Source: Candidatus Avimonas merdigallinarum
GTDB lineage: Bacteria > Bacillota > Clostridia > Oscillospirales > Acutalibacteraceae
Length of the DNA stretch: 64,000 nucleotides
Direction: 5' to 3'
Assembly: GCA_904377855.1 (NCBI GenBank)
Contig: CAJFGS010000002.1
Location: 38,534-102,533, forward strand
Numbering within the stretch: the first letter of the stretch is position 1; each line of letters begins with the position of its first letter. The notes beneath the pieces are model-generated. The model was not told where the DNA came from. It saw only the letters and a program-made list of their open reading frames with translations, and did not search any database. A program made the translations under genes and the position numbers. Below are positions 8,319 to 16,593 of the stretch, piece after piece.

Positions 8319-9451
8319 TCCCGGCAGAAAAAGTTGCGGAGCTGTTCGCTTTTGACGGCGAGGTGCGCGATATCAAGCCGTTTGGCTGCGGCCACATCAA
8401 CGATACCTACTGCGTGTACTGCGAGCGGGAGGGGAAGCCGCCGGTGCGGTATATCCTCCAGCGGATCAACCATTATGTGTTTAAAAACGTGTCCCAGCTG
8501 ATGGAAAACGTCTTTAACGTGACCGAATACCTCCGCCAGGCGGTGATCGCCGAGGGGGGCGACCCCCAGCGGGAATGCCTGCTGATTATCGGCACCAAGC
8601 GGGGCGCCATGGATTACGTCGATTCGGAGGGGTACTGCTGGCGCGCCTTCAATTTTATTGAAAACGCCATCAGCTATGAAAGCGCCAGCTGCCGGGAGCA
8701 TTTCTATTATTCCGGCTGCGCGTTCGGGAAATTCCAGCGCCTGCTGGCTGATTATCCGGCCGAGACCCTGAACGAAACGATCCCCAACTTCCATAACACC
8801 CCCGTGCGGTATGAGGCCTTTGAAAAGGCGGTTGCCGAAAACCGCTCGGGGCGCGCCGGTGAAGTGGAAAAGGAAATTGAATTTGTCCGCGCCCGCCGCC
8901 CGATGATGTCGGTGCTGACCGACATGCTGGCGCGCGGGGAACTGCCGCTGCGGGTGACCCATAACGACACCAAGCTCAATAACGTCATGCTGGACGACGT
9001 GGTGGGCAAGCCGGTGTGCGTAATCGACCTGGATACGGTGATGCCGGGGCTTTCCCTGTACGATTTCGGGGACAGCATCCGTTTTGGGGCCAACCATGCC
9101 GCCGAGGACGAAAAGGATCTGTCCAAAGTTTACTGCGATCTCGATCTTTTCGCCCAGTATACCAAGGGGTATCTCGAGGAATGCGGCTCCATGCTCACCG
9201 AAAATGAAATCCGGATGCTGGCCTTTTCCGCCCGCCTGCTGACGCTGGAATGCGGCATGCGGTTTCTGACCGACCATCTGGACGGGGACGTGTATTTCAA
9301 AATCCACCGGGAGGGGCATAACCTCGACCGCTGCCGCACCCAGTTCAAGCTGGTGGAAGATATGGAAGGGAAAGCGGAACAGATGGAGGAAATTGTCCGC
9401 CGGTATGCGGGAGCAGTGCGGCACGGGGAGTATATCCACACGGCCAAATGA
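8315..9451 (+). CDS. APH-type sugar kinase (N-acetylhexosamine 1-kinase-like)
   Basis: 378 aa with a phosphotransferase (APH/choline kinase) fold. The catalytic HNDTKLNNVMLD near residue 215 fits the HxDxxxxN Brenner motif, and VCVIDLDTV near 236 supplies the metal-binding aspartate. The overall pattern (FGCGHINDTY, YILQRIN, LDTVMPG) resembles NahK of the bifidobacterial lacto-N-biose pathway, which phosphorylates GlcNAc/GalNAc at C1. The start is the ATG at 8315, overlapping the preceding stop by 4 nt; GGAAAGG lies 11 nt upstream. Substrate is inferred, not shown. Confidence 0.82.
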   Translation: MIPAEKVAELFAFDGEVRDIKPFGCGHINDTYCVYCEREGKPPVRYILQRINHYVFKNVSQLMENVFNVTEYLRQAVIAEGGDPQRECLLIIGTKRGAMDYVDSEGYCWRAFNFIENAISYESASCREHFYYSGCAFGKFQRLLADYPAETLNETIPNFHNTPVRYEAFEKAVAENRSGRAGEVEKEIEFVRARRPMMSVLTDMLARGELPLRVTHNDTKLNNVMLDDVVGKPVCVIDLDTVMPGLSLYDFGDSIRFGANHAAEDEKDLSKVYCDLDLFAQYTKGYLEECGSMLTENEIRMLAFSARLLTLECGMRFLTDHLDGDVYFKIHREGHNLDRCRTQFKLVEDMEGKAEQMEEIVRRYAGAVRHGEYIHTAK

Positions 9452-9480
9452 GCGCCGGCCGCTTTAGAGAATGGATAAAA

Positions 9481-9541
9481 GGATCCCCGGAAAGGGCGGG
9501 CCTCCCAGGGCCGGCATAGGGGTTGGACCGGCCGGGGATCC
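9481..9541 (+). promoter_or_regulatory. Large inverted repeat in the helicase leader
   Basis: GGATCCCCGG (9481-9490) and CCGGGGATCC (9532-9541) are perfect arms around a 41-nt GC-rich insert. The right arm ends 4 nt before the ribosome site of the DEAD-box gene. It could be a translational control structure, which helicase genes often have, or a terminator of the kinase operon lacking a T run. Confidence 0.45.
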
Positions 9542-9565
9542 AACGGGAAAGGATATCGATGTTCA

Positions 9566-10783
9566 ATGGCGGATACAATAACAAGCTTTGCGGATTTAGG
9601 TCTCAGCCCGGAGATCCTCCGGGCGGTGGAGAAAATGGGCTTTTCCGCGCCGACCCCGATCCAGGCGCAGACCATCCCCCTGATGCTGGACGGCCGGGAC
9701 GTGATCGCCAAGGCGCCTACCGGCACGGGGAAAACCTGCGCTTTCGGGATCCCGATTATTGAGTGCCTGGATCCGGAACTCACCGATCCGCAGGCGGTGA
9801 TCGTCTGCCCGACGCGGGAGCTTTGCGTCCAGATTGCGGAGGAGCTGCGCCAGCTCACGGTTTACCGGCCGGATATCCGCATCGCCTCGGTATACGGCGG
9901 GCAGCCGATTGCCCGGCAGCTGGCCGTCCTGCGGAAAAACCCCCATATTGTGGTGGCGACCCCGGGGCGGCTGCTGGACCATATGGGCCGCGGGACGGTG
10001 TACCTCGGCAACGTGTACACCGCCGTGCTGGACGAGGCCGACGAGATGCTGAAGATGGGCTTTATCCGGGACGTGCGGAAGATCCTGGGCGCTACGCCGG
10101 CCGATACCCAGGTGGTGATGTTCAGCGCGACCATTTCCCGGGAGGTCATGGACGTGGCGTGGGAATACCAGCACAACGCGGAGGAGATCACCGTCGCCTC
10201 CGAGGGGGAGAACCGCCCCAAAATCGCCCAGTTCGCCCTGCTTTCCTCCGGGGATCGGCGGATCCAGGATATGCTGCGCCTGATCCACGCGCTTTCCCTC
10301 CACCGGGTGATGGTGTTCTGCAACATGAAAAGCACCGTCCGCCGGCTGAACGACCGGCTCAAGCGGGAAGGGTGCTCGGTGGACTGCCTGCACGGGGATA
10401 TCCCGCAGTCCCAGCGGAACACGGTGATGCGGAAATTCCGGGAAGGCAAGTTCGAAATCCTGGTGGCCACCGACGTGGCGGCCCGGGGGATTGACGTGGA
10501 CGACGTGGAAGCGGTGTTCAATTTCGACATCCCGGAGGAGAACGAGTACTATCTCCACCGGATCGGGCGGACCGGCCGGGCCAAGCGCCAGGGGACGGCC
10601 TTTACCTTTATGACGCCGGACGACCGGTTCCGGCTGCGGGACATCAAAAAGTACACCCATTCGGATATTTGGGACCTCTCCCTGGACGAAAACGGGCAGC
10701 CGGTCCTGAAAAACGGCCGCCTCCTGGCGGAGGCGTTGGAGGATGGGGAATGGGAAGCGCTTACCGCGCAGGACGCCGAGTGA
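9566..10783 (+). CDS. DEAD-box ATP-dependent RNA helicase
   Basis: 405 aa, a minimal two-RecA-domain DEAD-box protein without a long C-terminal extension. Visible motifs: the Q motif region TPIQAQTIP, motif I APTGTGKT (about residue 50), PTREL (Ia), TPGRLLDH (Ib), DEAD (about 155), SAT (about 188), VATDVAARGIDV (V) and HRIGRTGRA (VI, about 331). The family unwinds short RNA duplexes in ribosome assembly or mRNA decay. The C-terminus lacks the RNA-binding domain that marks DbpA or CshA, so I give no symbol. Start ATG at 9566 with GGGAAAGGA about 12 nt upstream. Confidence 0.95.
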   Translation: MADTITSFADLGLSPEILRAVEKMGFSAPTPIQAQTIPLMLDGRDVIAKAPTGTGKTCAFGIPIIECLDPELTDPQAVIVCPTRELCVQIAEELRQLTVYRPDIRIASVYGGQPIARQLAVLRKNPHIVVATPGRLLDHMGRGTVYLGNVYTAVLDEADEMLKMGFIRDVRKILGATPADTQVVMFSATISREVMDVAWEYQHNAEEITVASEGENRPKIAQFALLSSGDRRIQDMLRLIHALSLHRVMVFCNMKSTVRRLNDRLKREGCSVDCLHGDIPQSQRNTVMRKFREGKFEILVATDVAARGIDVDDVEAVFNFDIPEENEYYLHRIGRTGRAKRQGTAFTFMTPDDRFRLRDIKKYTHSDIWDLSLDENGQPVLKNGRLLAEALEDGEWEALTAQDAE

Positions 10784-10873
10784 ACGCCGTCCCGTCCGGA
10801 CAGCCGGGGAAACCGGCCGTCAAAGCAGTAAACAGAACATAACCGCCTGGCTCAGCCTTGTTTGGTTTATTTA

Positions 10874-10918
10874 GGCCCCCTGCCGTCGAAAAGTTTCGCG
10901 GCAGGGAGCCTTGTTTTG
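10874..10918 (+). terminator. Terminator of the DEAD-box helicase
   Basis: GGCCCCCTGCCGTCGAAA and TTTCGCGGCAGGGAGCC form a stem with two internal mismatches, followed by TTGTTTT. Confidence 0.8.
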
Positions 10919-11710
10919 TATTTAGGACGGGCAGTCGCCCTCGGCTGTGACAGGAAGGGGAGTTTCCTCCTTTGTGAAAACCGGCCATTTCGAAGGATGC
11001 GGCGGTGATGCGGGGCGCCGATTGGAAACCGCGGAACCGCCCGCGGGGGTCCGGGCCGCCCCCTTCCCGCAGCCCTTCTTAGCCGGGGCGAAGGAGGAAA
11101 ATCGACAATATACTAAAAGGAAGCGAAACGCCGCTTTCCGTCCCTCGGCCGGCAAACGGCAGGGCGGAAGGCGGCGGGCGGTTTTCTTTTGCCGTCCCGG
11201 GATTAATTTCCGGGAAGCGGGGAATACTTTTCCTGAAAAGCGGTATGGAAGGGAAGGAAAGGAAGCCGGATCCCCGCGGAAAAAGCGGAAACCAACTGGA
11301 AAAAATCAAGTGAATGAATTTTTATTCTATAAAATGAATATTTACTCTATAAACGGTGGGATAAAAGCGGGGTCGGAGAAGAAAAAACCGCGAAAATCCA
11401 CGGTTTTTCCGGTTTGTCAAGTGGTTACAAAGTCGTAACTTTTGGATGGATGCACAAATTTTTTCTTTGCCTTTCAAAGCAGCACTCATTTTTCCAGAAA
11501 TGGGAATAAAATGGAATATTTTTAGAATGGGCGCTTAAAACTATAAAATACAAAATAATTTTTATAATTTTTTATAAAAATTATCCAACAAGCGCCGCGA
11601 AACACAGCAGCACTTTTCAGAAAGGCCAAAGACGGCATGGTTCGCCCTTTTTGAAGGCAAGTTCGAAAATCTTTGTGCAAACCATCCAAAAATGCCCTGC
11701 CGTTTTTCGT
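10919..11710. other. Gene-free interval with AT-rich second half
   Basis: I find no convincing gene in about 790 bp. Open frames here are low-complexity and lack domains. The first part is GC-rich; from about 11300 it becomes strongly AT-rich. It contains a weak bidirectional hairpin (AAAAACCG 11383-11390 with CGGTTTTT 11401-11408) and a perfect AT-only palindrome, TAATTTTTATAA (11556-11567) with TTATAAAAATTA (11572-11583). Confidence 0.6.
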
Positions 11711-11739
11711 TTGACATCGGCGCTTTCCCTGCGTATAAT
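11711..11739 (+). promoter_or_regulatory. Consensus sigma-A promoter of the 3D-domain gene
   Basis: TTGACA (11711-11716), a 17-nt spacer and TATAAT (11734-11739): a perfect consensus. Transcription should start near 11746, leaving about 310 nt of untranslated leader before the start codon at 12059. Confidence 0.92.
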
Positions 11740-11745
11740 ACACCT

Positions 11746-12050
11746 ACGCTCCGAAAACACGGAACTCTCATCAAAACGCCGACAACATATAAACGGCATA
11801 CGGCTCCGCCGTACGCCGGTTTATATAAATATCAGGAGGCAAAGCGGCTGGAGAATCCCTTCCACAGGAAGGGATTCGGAAAAACGGAAATGGAATTTCC
11901 GGGCGCCGCCTTTCTCTCCGGATAGAAAGCGGCTTTATTCCGTCCCGACGGCTGGGGTTCATCCCGAAAGGGCCAAACCCGTCCGGTTGGGAAGCGGCAG
12001 GGCAGTTCAGCAGCCCTGCCGAATAGGGATAAGGCTGCGATCAGAAAGGA
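11746..12050 (+). promoter_or_regulatory. Long structured 5' leader (possible riboswitch, class not assigned)
   Basis: The leader has successive hairpins: AAACGGCATACGGC with GCCGTACGCCGGTTT (about 11791-11822, followed by a T/A run), the perfect GAATCCCTTCC-ACA-GGAAGGGATTC (11853-11877), and CGGCAGGGC with GCCCTGCCG (about 11996-12021). The segment GGCTGGGGTTCATCC (about 11950-11964) resembles part of the c-di-AMP (ydaO/yuaA) riboswitch, which often controls cell-wall enzymes of this type. However, the conserved AGCTAAC element of that class is absent, so I do not assign the class. Confidence 0.45.
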
Positions 12051-12058
12051 AGCATTGG

Positions 12059-13105
12059 ATGGATACCGTATATCGAGTGGCAGGCTCTGTGGCCCGTGTG
12101 GTCCGCAGCCGATGGTTTGCCGCCTCCGCACTGGCCGTGGTGAGCGCTGTCCTTGTGGTGGTGGTCGCTTTCAATCTGAACGCGGTCACTGTCGTAGTGG
12201 ACAACACCAGCCAGGTGGTCCTCACCCTGGATGGCAACCCGCACCGCGCGCTTTCCAGCGCCGGCGTTACCCTGAACGAGGGGGACGAGGTTCTCGCCGT
12301 CAGCGAAAACGACGTCGTCCAGGTAAACCGCGCGTTTGACGTGCAGGTGACGGCGGACGGGATTACCACCATCCTCCGCATGACGGGGGGGACGGTGGCG
12401 GACGCTCTGGAACGGGCCGAAGTGGTTCTCGGCGAATTTGACAAGGTCAGCCTGACGGCCGACACCGCGGTCTCCGCGGGGATGGACATTCAGGTGGACC
12501 GGGTGGAATATGAGGAATATACCGAAACGGAACCGGTGGCGTATACCTCCACGGTTCAGTACAGCGGCTCCGTGGCACGCGGGAAAACCCAGGTCAAGCA
12601 GGCCGGGCAGGAGGGCGTGAAAACCCTCACGTACCGCAAATGCATCGAAAACGGGGAAGTGGTCGGCACCGAGCTGGTGAGCGAGGAAATCACCACCCAG
12701 CCGGTGGAGGAGATTATCCTGAAAGGGACCGCGACCCATCTGCCGGTTTCGGAAGTGCCGTATGAACTGGAACTGGATTCCAAGGGGCAGCCGGTAAACT
12801 ATACGGCGGTTTACAGCGGTTCGGCGACGGCCTATACCAACGACCGGGGGCTGGCCGGCAATTACACGGCGTCCGGCCGGAAGGCGGGCGTAGGCGTGGT
12901 TGCGGTCAATCCGAATATCATTCCGTACGGGACCGAGCTGTATATCGTATCGGCCGACGGATCGTGGGTTTATGGCTATGCCATCGCCGGGGATACCGGC
13001 GGGGCGCTCATGAGCGGCCACTGCATCGTGGATTTGTTCTTCGAGACATGGGAGGAATGCTCCCAATTCGGCCGCCGGAACATGAACGTATATGTGATTG
13101 GCTGA
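12059..13105 (+). CDS. G5 and 3D domain cell-wall protein (YabE-like)
   Basis: 348 aa. One membrane anchor (about residues 20-42), then DUF348-like repeats (AVTVVVDNTSQVVLTLDG onward), a G5 domain (about 140-220) and a C-terminal 3D domain (about 255-348). The 3D domain shows its conserved aspartates in GSATAYTND, VAVNPNIIPYGTELYI and AGDTGGAL. Similar proteins (YabE, Rpf-like) are secreted or anchored murein hydrolases, probably lytic transglycosylases, used in peptidoglycan turnover or spore germination. Start ATG at 12059 with AGAAAGGA 8 nt upstream. It is a single gene with its own consensus promoter, long leader and terminator. Confidence 0.9.
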   Translation: MDTVYRVAGSVARVVRSRWFAASALAVVSAVLVVVVAFNLNAVTVVVDNTSQVVLTLDGNPHRALSSAGVTLNEGDEVLAVSENDVVQVNRAFDVQVTADGITTILRMTGGTVADALERAEVVLGEFDKVSLTADTAVSAGMDIQVDRVEYEEYTETEPVAYTSTVQYSGSVARGKTQVKQAGQEGVKTLTYRKCIENGEVVGTELVSEEITTQPVEEIILKGTATHLPVSEVPYELELDSKGQPVNYTAVYSGSATAYTNDRGLAGNYTASGRKAGVGVVAVNPNIIPYGTELYIVSADGSWVYGYAIAGDTGGALMSGHCIVDLFFETWEECSQFGRRNMNVYVIG

Positions 13106-13120
13106 GGCATCGGCCGCTTG

Positions 13121-13152
13121 TCCGCAGGGCTATCAGCCCTGCGGATTTTTGT
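13121..13152 (+). terminator. Terminator of the 3D-domain gene
   Basis: TCCGCAGGGC (13121-13130) and GCCCTGCGGA (13136-13145) with a TATCA loop, then TTTTT. Confidence 0.93.
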
Positions 13153-13240
13153 ATGCCGAATGCCCGCAGAGGCTTGGCAAAAGATTTCCGGCTGCTCCCG
13201 TTCGGTTAGGGAGGGATGATGTTAACCGCTTGGAATTGTA

Positions 13241-13269
13241 TTGTAATTTTTGAATTTCTGTGCTATACT
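13241..13269 (+). promoter_or_regulatory. Promoter of degV-family gene
   Basis: TTGTAA (13241-13246), a 17-nt spacer and TATACT (13264-13269). Confidence 0.75.
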
Positions 13270-13384
13270 TTTTTATTATTCCATCAAAAATTAGCTCAAT
13301 CAAAAAAGCAGCGCCGCTTGGCCTGGAAAGCCGGCGGCTCCTTCCGACAGAGGACGGAAGAAAATCTTTCAGGAGGAATGAGCG

Positions 13385-14239
13385 TTGAGCAGCAAGATTA
13401 TCCTGAGCGCGGACAGCACCTGTGATTTGGGCGACGAACTTCGGCAGCGCTACGCGGTGAACTATTATCCGTTTCATGTGATTCTCGATGGGAAAATGTA
13501 CCAGGATGGGGTGGATCTGGTTCCCGACCAGATTTACGAAGTGTATCGGTCGCGGAAGATCCTGCCGAAAACGGCGGCGATCAACACGGCGGAATACATC
13601 GAATATTTCCGCCAGTGGACGGACGAAGGGTATGAGGTAATCCATTTTACCCTGGGGCACGGCCTTTCGGCTACGTATAACAACTGCCGCCTGGCCGCGC
13701 AGGAGCTCCCCGGCGTTTATGCCATCGACTCCTGCAACCTCTCGACCGGCTCCGGCCTGCTGGTGATTGAAGCGGCGGGACGGATTGCCGCCGGGATGCC
13801 GGCAGCCCAGATCGCGCAGGAGGTGCAGGCGCTTGCCTCCCATGTCAACGCCAGCTTTGTGATTGATACGCTGGAGTTTTTGTACAAAGGCGGGCGCTGC
13901 TCCGCTTTGCAGATGCTGGGGGCGAATATGCTGCAGCTCAAGCCCTGCATTGAGGTGAACAACGCGGACGGCACCATGAGCGTGGGGAAAAAATACCGCG
14001 GCTCGCTGGATAAGGCGCTGGTGCAGTATGTGCACGATCGGCTGGCCGGGCGGGACGATATCCGGTATGAACGGGCGTTTATCACCCATTCCGGCATTTC
14101 GCAGGAGCGGATCGATCTGGTGCGGCGGGAGGTGGAAAAGCTGGCGTCTTTTCAGGAACTTTTTGTTACCCGCGCCGGCTGCACGATTTCCTCCCACTGC
14201 GGGCCGAATACGCTCGGCGTGCTGTTTATGACCAAATAA
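13385..14239 (+). CDS. DegV family fatty-acid-binding protein
   Basis: 284 aa, the family length. It starts with SSKIILSADSTCDLGDEL, the DegV signature of an early Ser/Thr-rich loop, and has INTAEYIEYF, SLSATYNN-type (GLSATYNNCRLAA) and YKGGRCSALQ segments that line the lipid pocket. DegV/FakB proteins bind fatty acids and hand them to FakA kinase; no fakA is adjacent, so the specific role is open. The start is a TTG at 13385, because the AGGAGG at 13370-13376 fits it and the nearby ATG at 13378 is out of frame. Single-gene unit with its own promoter and terminator. Confidence 0.93.
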   Translation: MSSKIILSADSTCDLGDELRQRYAVNYYPFHVILDGKMYQDGVDLVPDQIYEVYRSRKILPKTAAINTAEYIEYFRQWTDEGYEVIHFTLGHGLSATYNNCRLAAQELPGVYAIDSCNLSTGSGLLVIEAAGRIAAGMPAAQIAQEVQALASHVNASFVIDTLEFLYKGGRCSALQMLGANMLQLKPCIEVNNADGTMSVGKKYRGSLDKALVQYVHDRLAGRDDIRYERAFITHSGISQERIDLVRREVEKLASFQELFVTRAGCTISSHCGPNTLGVLFMTK

Positions 14240-14248
14240 AAAGCGGAC

Positions 14249-14298
14249 AAAAACAAGGATGCGGCAGCCGTATGACGGCCTTGCGCATCCTTGTTTTT
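14249..14298 (+). terminator. Terminator of degV-family gene
   Basis: AAAAACAAGGATGCG (14249-14263) and CGCATCCTTGTTTTT (14284-14298) are perfect arms around a 20-nt loop. Confidence 0.9.
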
Positions 14299-14358
14299 CT
14301 GTTGGCGCCTGTATTTTCCGGCGGGTAACGGGAAATGGAGGGAAAAACGACGCTTTTC

Positions 14359-14387
14359 TTGCAATTTCTATCCGGCTGTGTTATCAT
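14359..14387 (+). promoter_or_regulatory. Promoter of the first LCP gene
   Basis: TTGCAA (14359-14364), a 17-nt spacer and TATCAT (14382-14387). The leader to 14607 is about 210 nt; I see no known riboswitch in it. Confidence 0.7.
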
Positions 14388-14606
14388 GATACAACGCATA
14401 ACACATACTATAACAGGCGCCGGCGGCAAGGCCGGACTGCCATAAAGACCGGCCGGCAGGCACGGCCGCAGGGCCGGGATCAGAAACTGTGATTTTTCTT
14501 CCTGCCCCTTCCTGCCCGGCGGCTTCCCGCTCGGCGCGCCTTTTTCCGCTGCCGTGGCACCGGCAGGCGGAAAAGGCTGATCAAAGAGAAAGGAATGGTA
14601 TTCATT

Positions 14607-15755
14607 ATGAGCAAACGGCCTCCTGCGCACGCGAAGCCGTCGCCGGCCAAGGGGAAAAATCCGTCTCCCCAAAAGCCGGGCGGAAGGAAGCCGCGCAGCA
14701 AAGCGCTCAAAGGGGGGATCATCTCCCTCGTTTCGCTTATGAGCCTGCTTGGGGTTTTTGTTATCTTTATCGGTTCGTATTTCAGCGTCATGCTCAACCG
14801 CGTGACCTTTGAAGGGGAAATCTCGGACGAATATGTGGACTCCATCGCCCCGGACGACATCGATCCGGAGGGAAGCTTCAACGAGTCGGATCTTCTCAGC
14901 GACTATACGGTCATCGACGACAACGCGACCGAGGTGTCGAAAATCCCGGTGCGGGAGAACACCGAGAACGTGTCCAATTACCTGCTCATCGGGGTGGACG
15001 GCCGGGGCAGCAGCTATTCGGCCCGTTCGGACACCGCCATCATCCTGACCATTAATAAGGAGAAGAAAACCATCAAGCTGACCTCCTTAATGCGGGATAT
15101 CATGGTGACAATCCCCGGCCGGGACAAGGACGGGGACGGCAAGGACGATTACGGCAAGTTCAACTGGGCCTATGCCTTCGGCGGCTTTGATCTGATGGAA
15201 AAGACCATCGAGCAGAATTTCCGGCTGAAGATCGACAAGTATATCGCGGTGAATTTTTCGGCGTTTGAAAAGGCGGTGGACGCCCTGAACGGCGTGGACA
15301 TCGCGCTGACCGACGCGGAGCTCGCCGAGGTGACCCGTACCTCCAGCCGCCCGTCTTCGACATCCACCGCGGGAGTTTACCACCTCAGCGGCGCGCAGGC
15401 CCTGGCGTATTCCCGGATAAGGAACCTGGACAGCGATTTCGGCCGGAACGACCGCCAGCGCAAGATGATCCAGGCGCTGTTCACCCAGGCAAAGTCCATG
15501 AACATCGCCCAGCTGCTCGCCCTGCTTGACAGCGTGCTGCCCGAGGTGCGCACCAATATGACGCCCAATGAGTTGACCGGGTTTGCGCTTAACTCCATGA
15601 CCTATTTCTCCTACGATATGCACGAGACGTATTATCTCCCGCAGTCGGGGACGTACACCTCGAAAGTGGATCCGAGCATCGGCTGGGTTATGCTGTTTAA
15701 CGATCCGGTGCAGGCGATCACCGATCTGCACAAGTTTATTTACAGCGTGGAATAG
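14607..15755 (+). CDS. LytR-CpsA-Psr (LCP) family protein 1
   Basis: About 382 aa. A basic, Pro/Lys-rich cytoplasmic segment (1-43) is followed by one membrane helix (about 46-70) and an extracytoplasmic LCP domain with YLLIGVDGRG, SDTAIILTINKEKKTIKLTSL, MRDIMVTIPG, YAFGGFDLM and YSRIRN, the usual lipid/pyrophosphate-binding arginines and aspartates. LCP enzymes attach wall teichoic acid or other glycopolymers from undecaprenyl carriers to peptidoglycan. Starts at 14595 and 14607 are both in frame; AGAAAGGA sits 12 nt before 14607 and touches 14595, so I use 14607. A paralogue lies 1.8 kb downstream behind an ECF sigma/anti-sigma pair. Confidence 0.93.
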   Translation: MSKRPPAHAKPSPAKGKNPSPQKPGGRKPRSKALKGGIISLVSLMSLLGVFVIFIGSYFSVMLNRVTFEGEISDEYVDSIAPDDIDPEGSFNESDLLSDYTVIDDNATEVSKIPVRENTENVSNYLLIGVDGRGSSYSARSDTAIILTINKEKKTIKLTSLMRDIMVTIPGRDKDGDGKDDYGKFNWAYAFGGFDLMEKTIEQNFRLKIDKYIAVNFSAFEKAVDALNGVDIALTDAELAEVTRTSSRPSSTSTAGVYHLSGAQALAYSRIRNLDSDFGRNDRQRKMIQALFTQAKSMNIAQLLALLDSVLPEVRTNMTPNELTGFALNSMTYFSYDMHETYYLPQSGTYTSKVDPSIGWVMLFNDPVQAITDLHKFIYSVE

Positions 15756-15782
15756 CCTCCGGTTTGCGCAAGGACAGGCAGG

Positions 15783-15834
15783 AAAAGCGCCCTCGGCGCG
15801 GGTTTTTGCCCGCGGCCCGGCGGGGCGCTTTTTC
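15783..15834 (+). terminator. Terminator of LCP gene 1
   Basis: AAAAGCGCCC (from 15783) pairs with GGGGCGCTTTTT (to 15834), with an inner CGCGGG/CCCGCG hairpin. Confidence 0.85.
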
Positions 15835-15933
15835 TCTGCTTTCCCCGGGAGGGCTCAAGCGAAAAATATTTTCAAAACCGCCAACATTTTCCTCGTTTGA
15901 TGCATCTTACTTAACAGAAAGGGTTTGCATGCT

Positions 15934-16539
15934 ATGGCTGACTGGGGGGACAAGCAGATAGGGAACAACCGGCTTGCCCCCCGCGGCGACGGCCTTGGGA
16001 GCGGGCGGGAAGGCGGCCGGGAAGAGGCGGACAGGCTCCTTGCCCGCGTCGCGCAGGGGGATTCCGACGCGCTGGAGGCCCTGTACCGCCAGCTGCGCGT
16101 CCCGGCGTACGGCCTGGCGCTTGCCGTTTTGGAGGAGCGGACCGAGGCGGAAGATGTGGTGCAGGAAACCTTTTTGCGGGTCTGGCAGGCGGCGGGCCAG
16201 CACCGTCCGGGGGCGGACGGGCGGGCCTGGGTGCTGGCCATCGCCCGGAACCTGGCGAGGGAGCGGCTGCGCAAGCGGAAGGACGCCTTCTCCTTTGACG
16301 AAGTGACCGAGCCGCTTTTGCCGGATCCTTCGCTGCGGGTGAACGACCGCCTCTGCCTCCGGCAGGCGTTCGCCGTATTGGACGAAACGGAGCGGCAGAT
16401 CGTCATGCTGTACGCGGTGGGCGGCTATTCCCACAAGGAGATTGCCGCGGCGCTGGGGAAGCCGTATGCGACGGTCCGCTGGAAATTCCGCCGCGCAATG
16501 GGAAAGCTAAAGGAAGCGCTGCCGGACGACAAGGGATAA
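15934..16539 (+). CDS. ECF-type RNA polymerase sigma factor
   Basis: 201 aa. Region 2 runs from LARVAQGDSDALEALYRQL through ERTEAEDVVQETFLRVW, and region 4 is the C-terminal helix-turn-helix LDETERQIVMLYAVGGYSHKEIAAALG with KPYATVRWKF contacting the -35 element. A Gly/Arg-rich leader (about 40 aa) precedes region 2. I start at the ATG 15934, 10 nt after GAAAGGG. The downstream gene has one membrane helix and behaves like the matching anti-sigma factor, and a second LCP gene follows, so cell-envelope stress control is a reasonable inference. Confidence 0.9.
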   Translation: MADWGDKQIGNNRLAPRGDGLGSGREGGREEADRLLARVAQGDSDALEALYRQLRVPAYGLALAVLEERTEAEDVVQETFLRVWQAAGQHRPGADGRAWVLAIARNLARERLRKRKDAFSFDEVTEPLLPDPSLRVNDRLCLRQAFAVLDETERQIVMLYAVGGYSHKEIAAALGKPYATVRWKFRRAMGKLKEALPDDKG

Positions 16540-16593
16540 GCGGCGTTTCCGGGGCGGAAGCTGCCGCCGGAAGGCGGGAAGGAGGGGGAACCG

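Noticed and set aside
10947..11438. 163-codon plus-strand frame in the gap after the helicase
   Set aside because: Low-complexity, mixed GC content along its length, no domain and no good ribosome site; better read as non-coding.
11746..12050. c-di-AMP (ydaO/yuaA) riboswitch call
   Set aside because: Only the GGGGTTCATCC-like segment fits; the conserved AGCTAAC element and the GGAxxAACC-type strand are missing, so I kept it as an unassigned leader.
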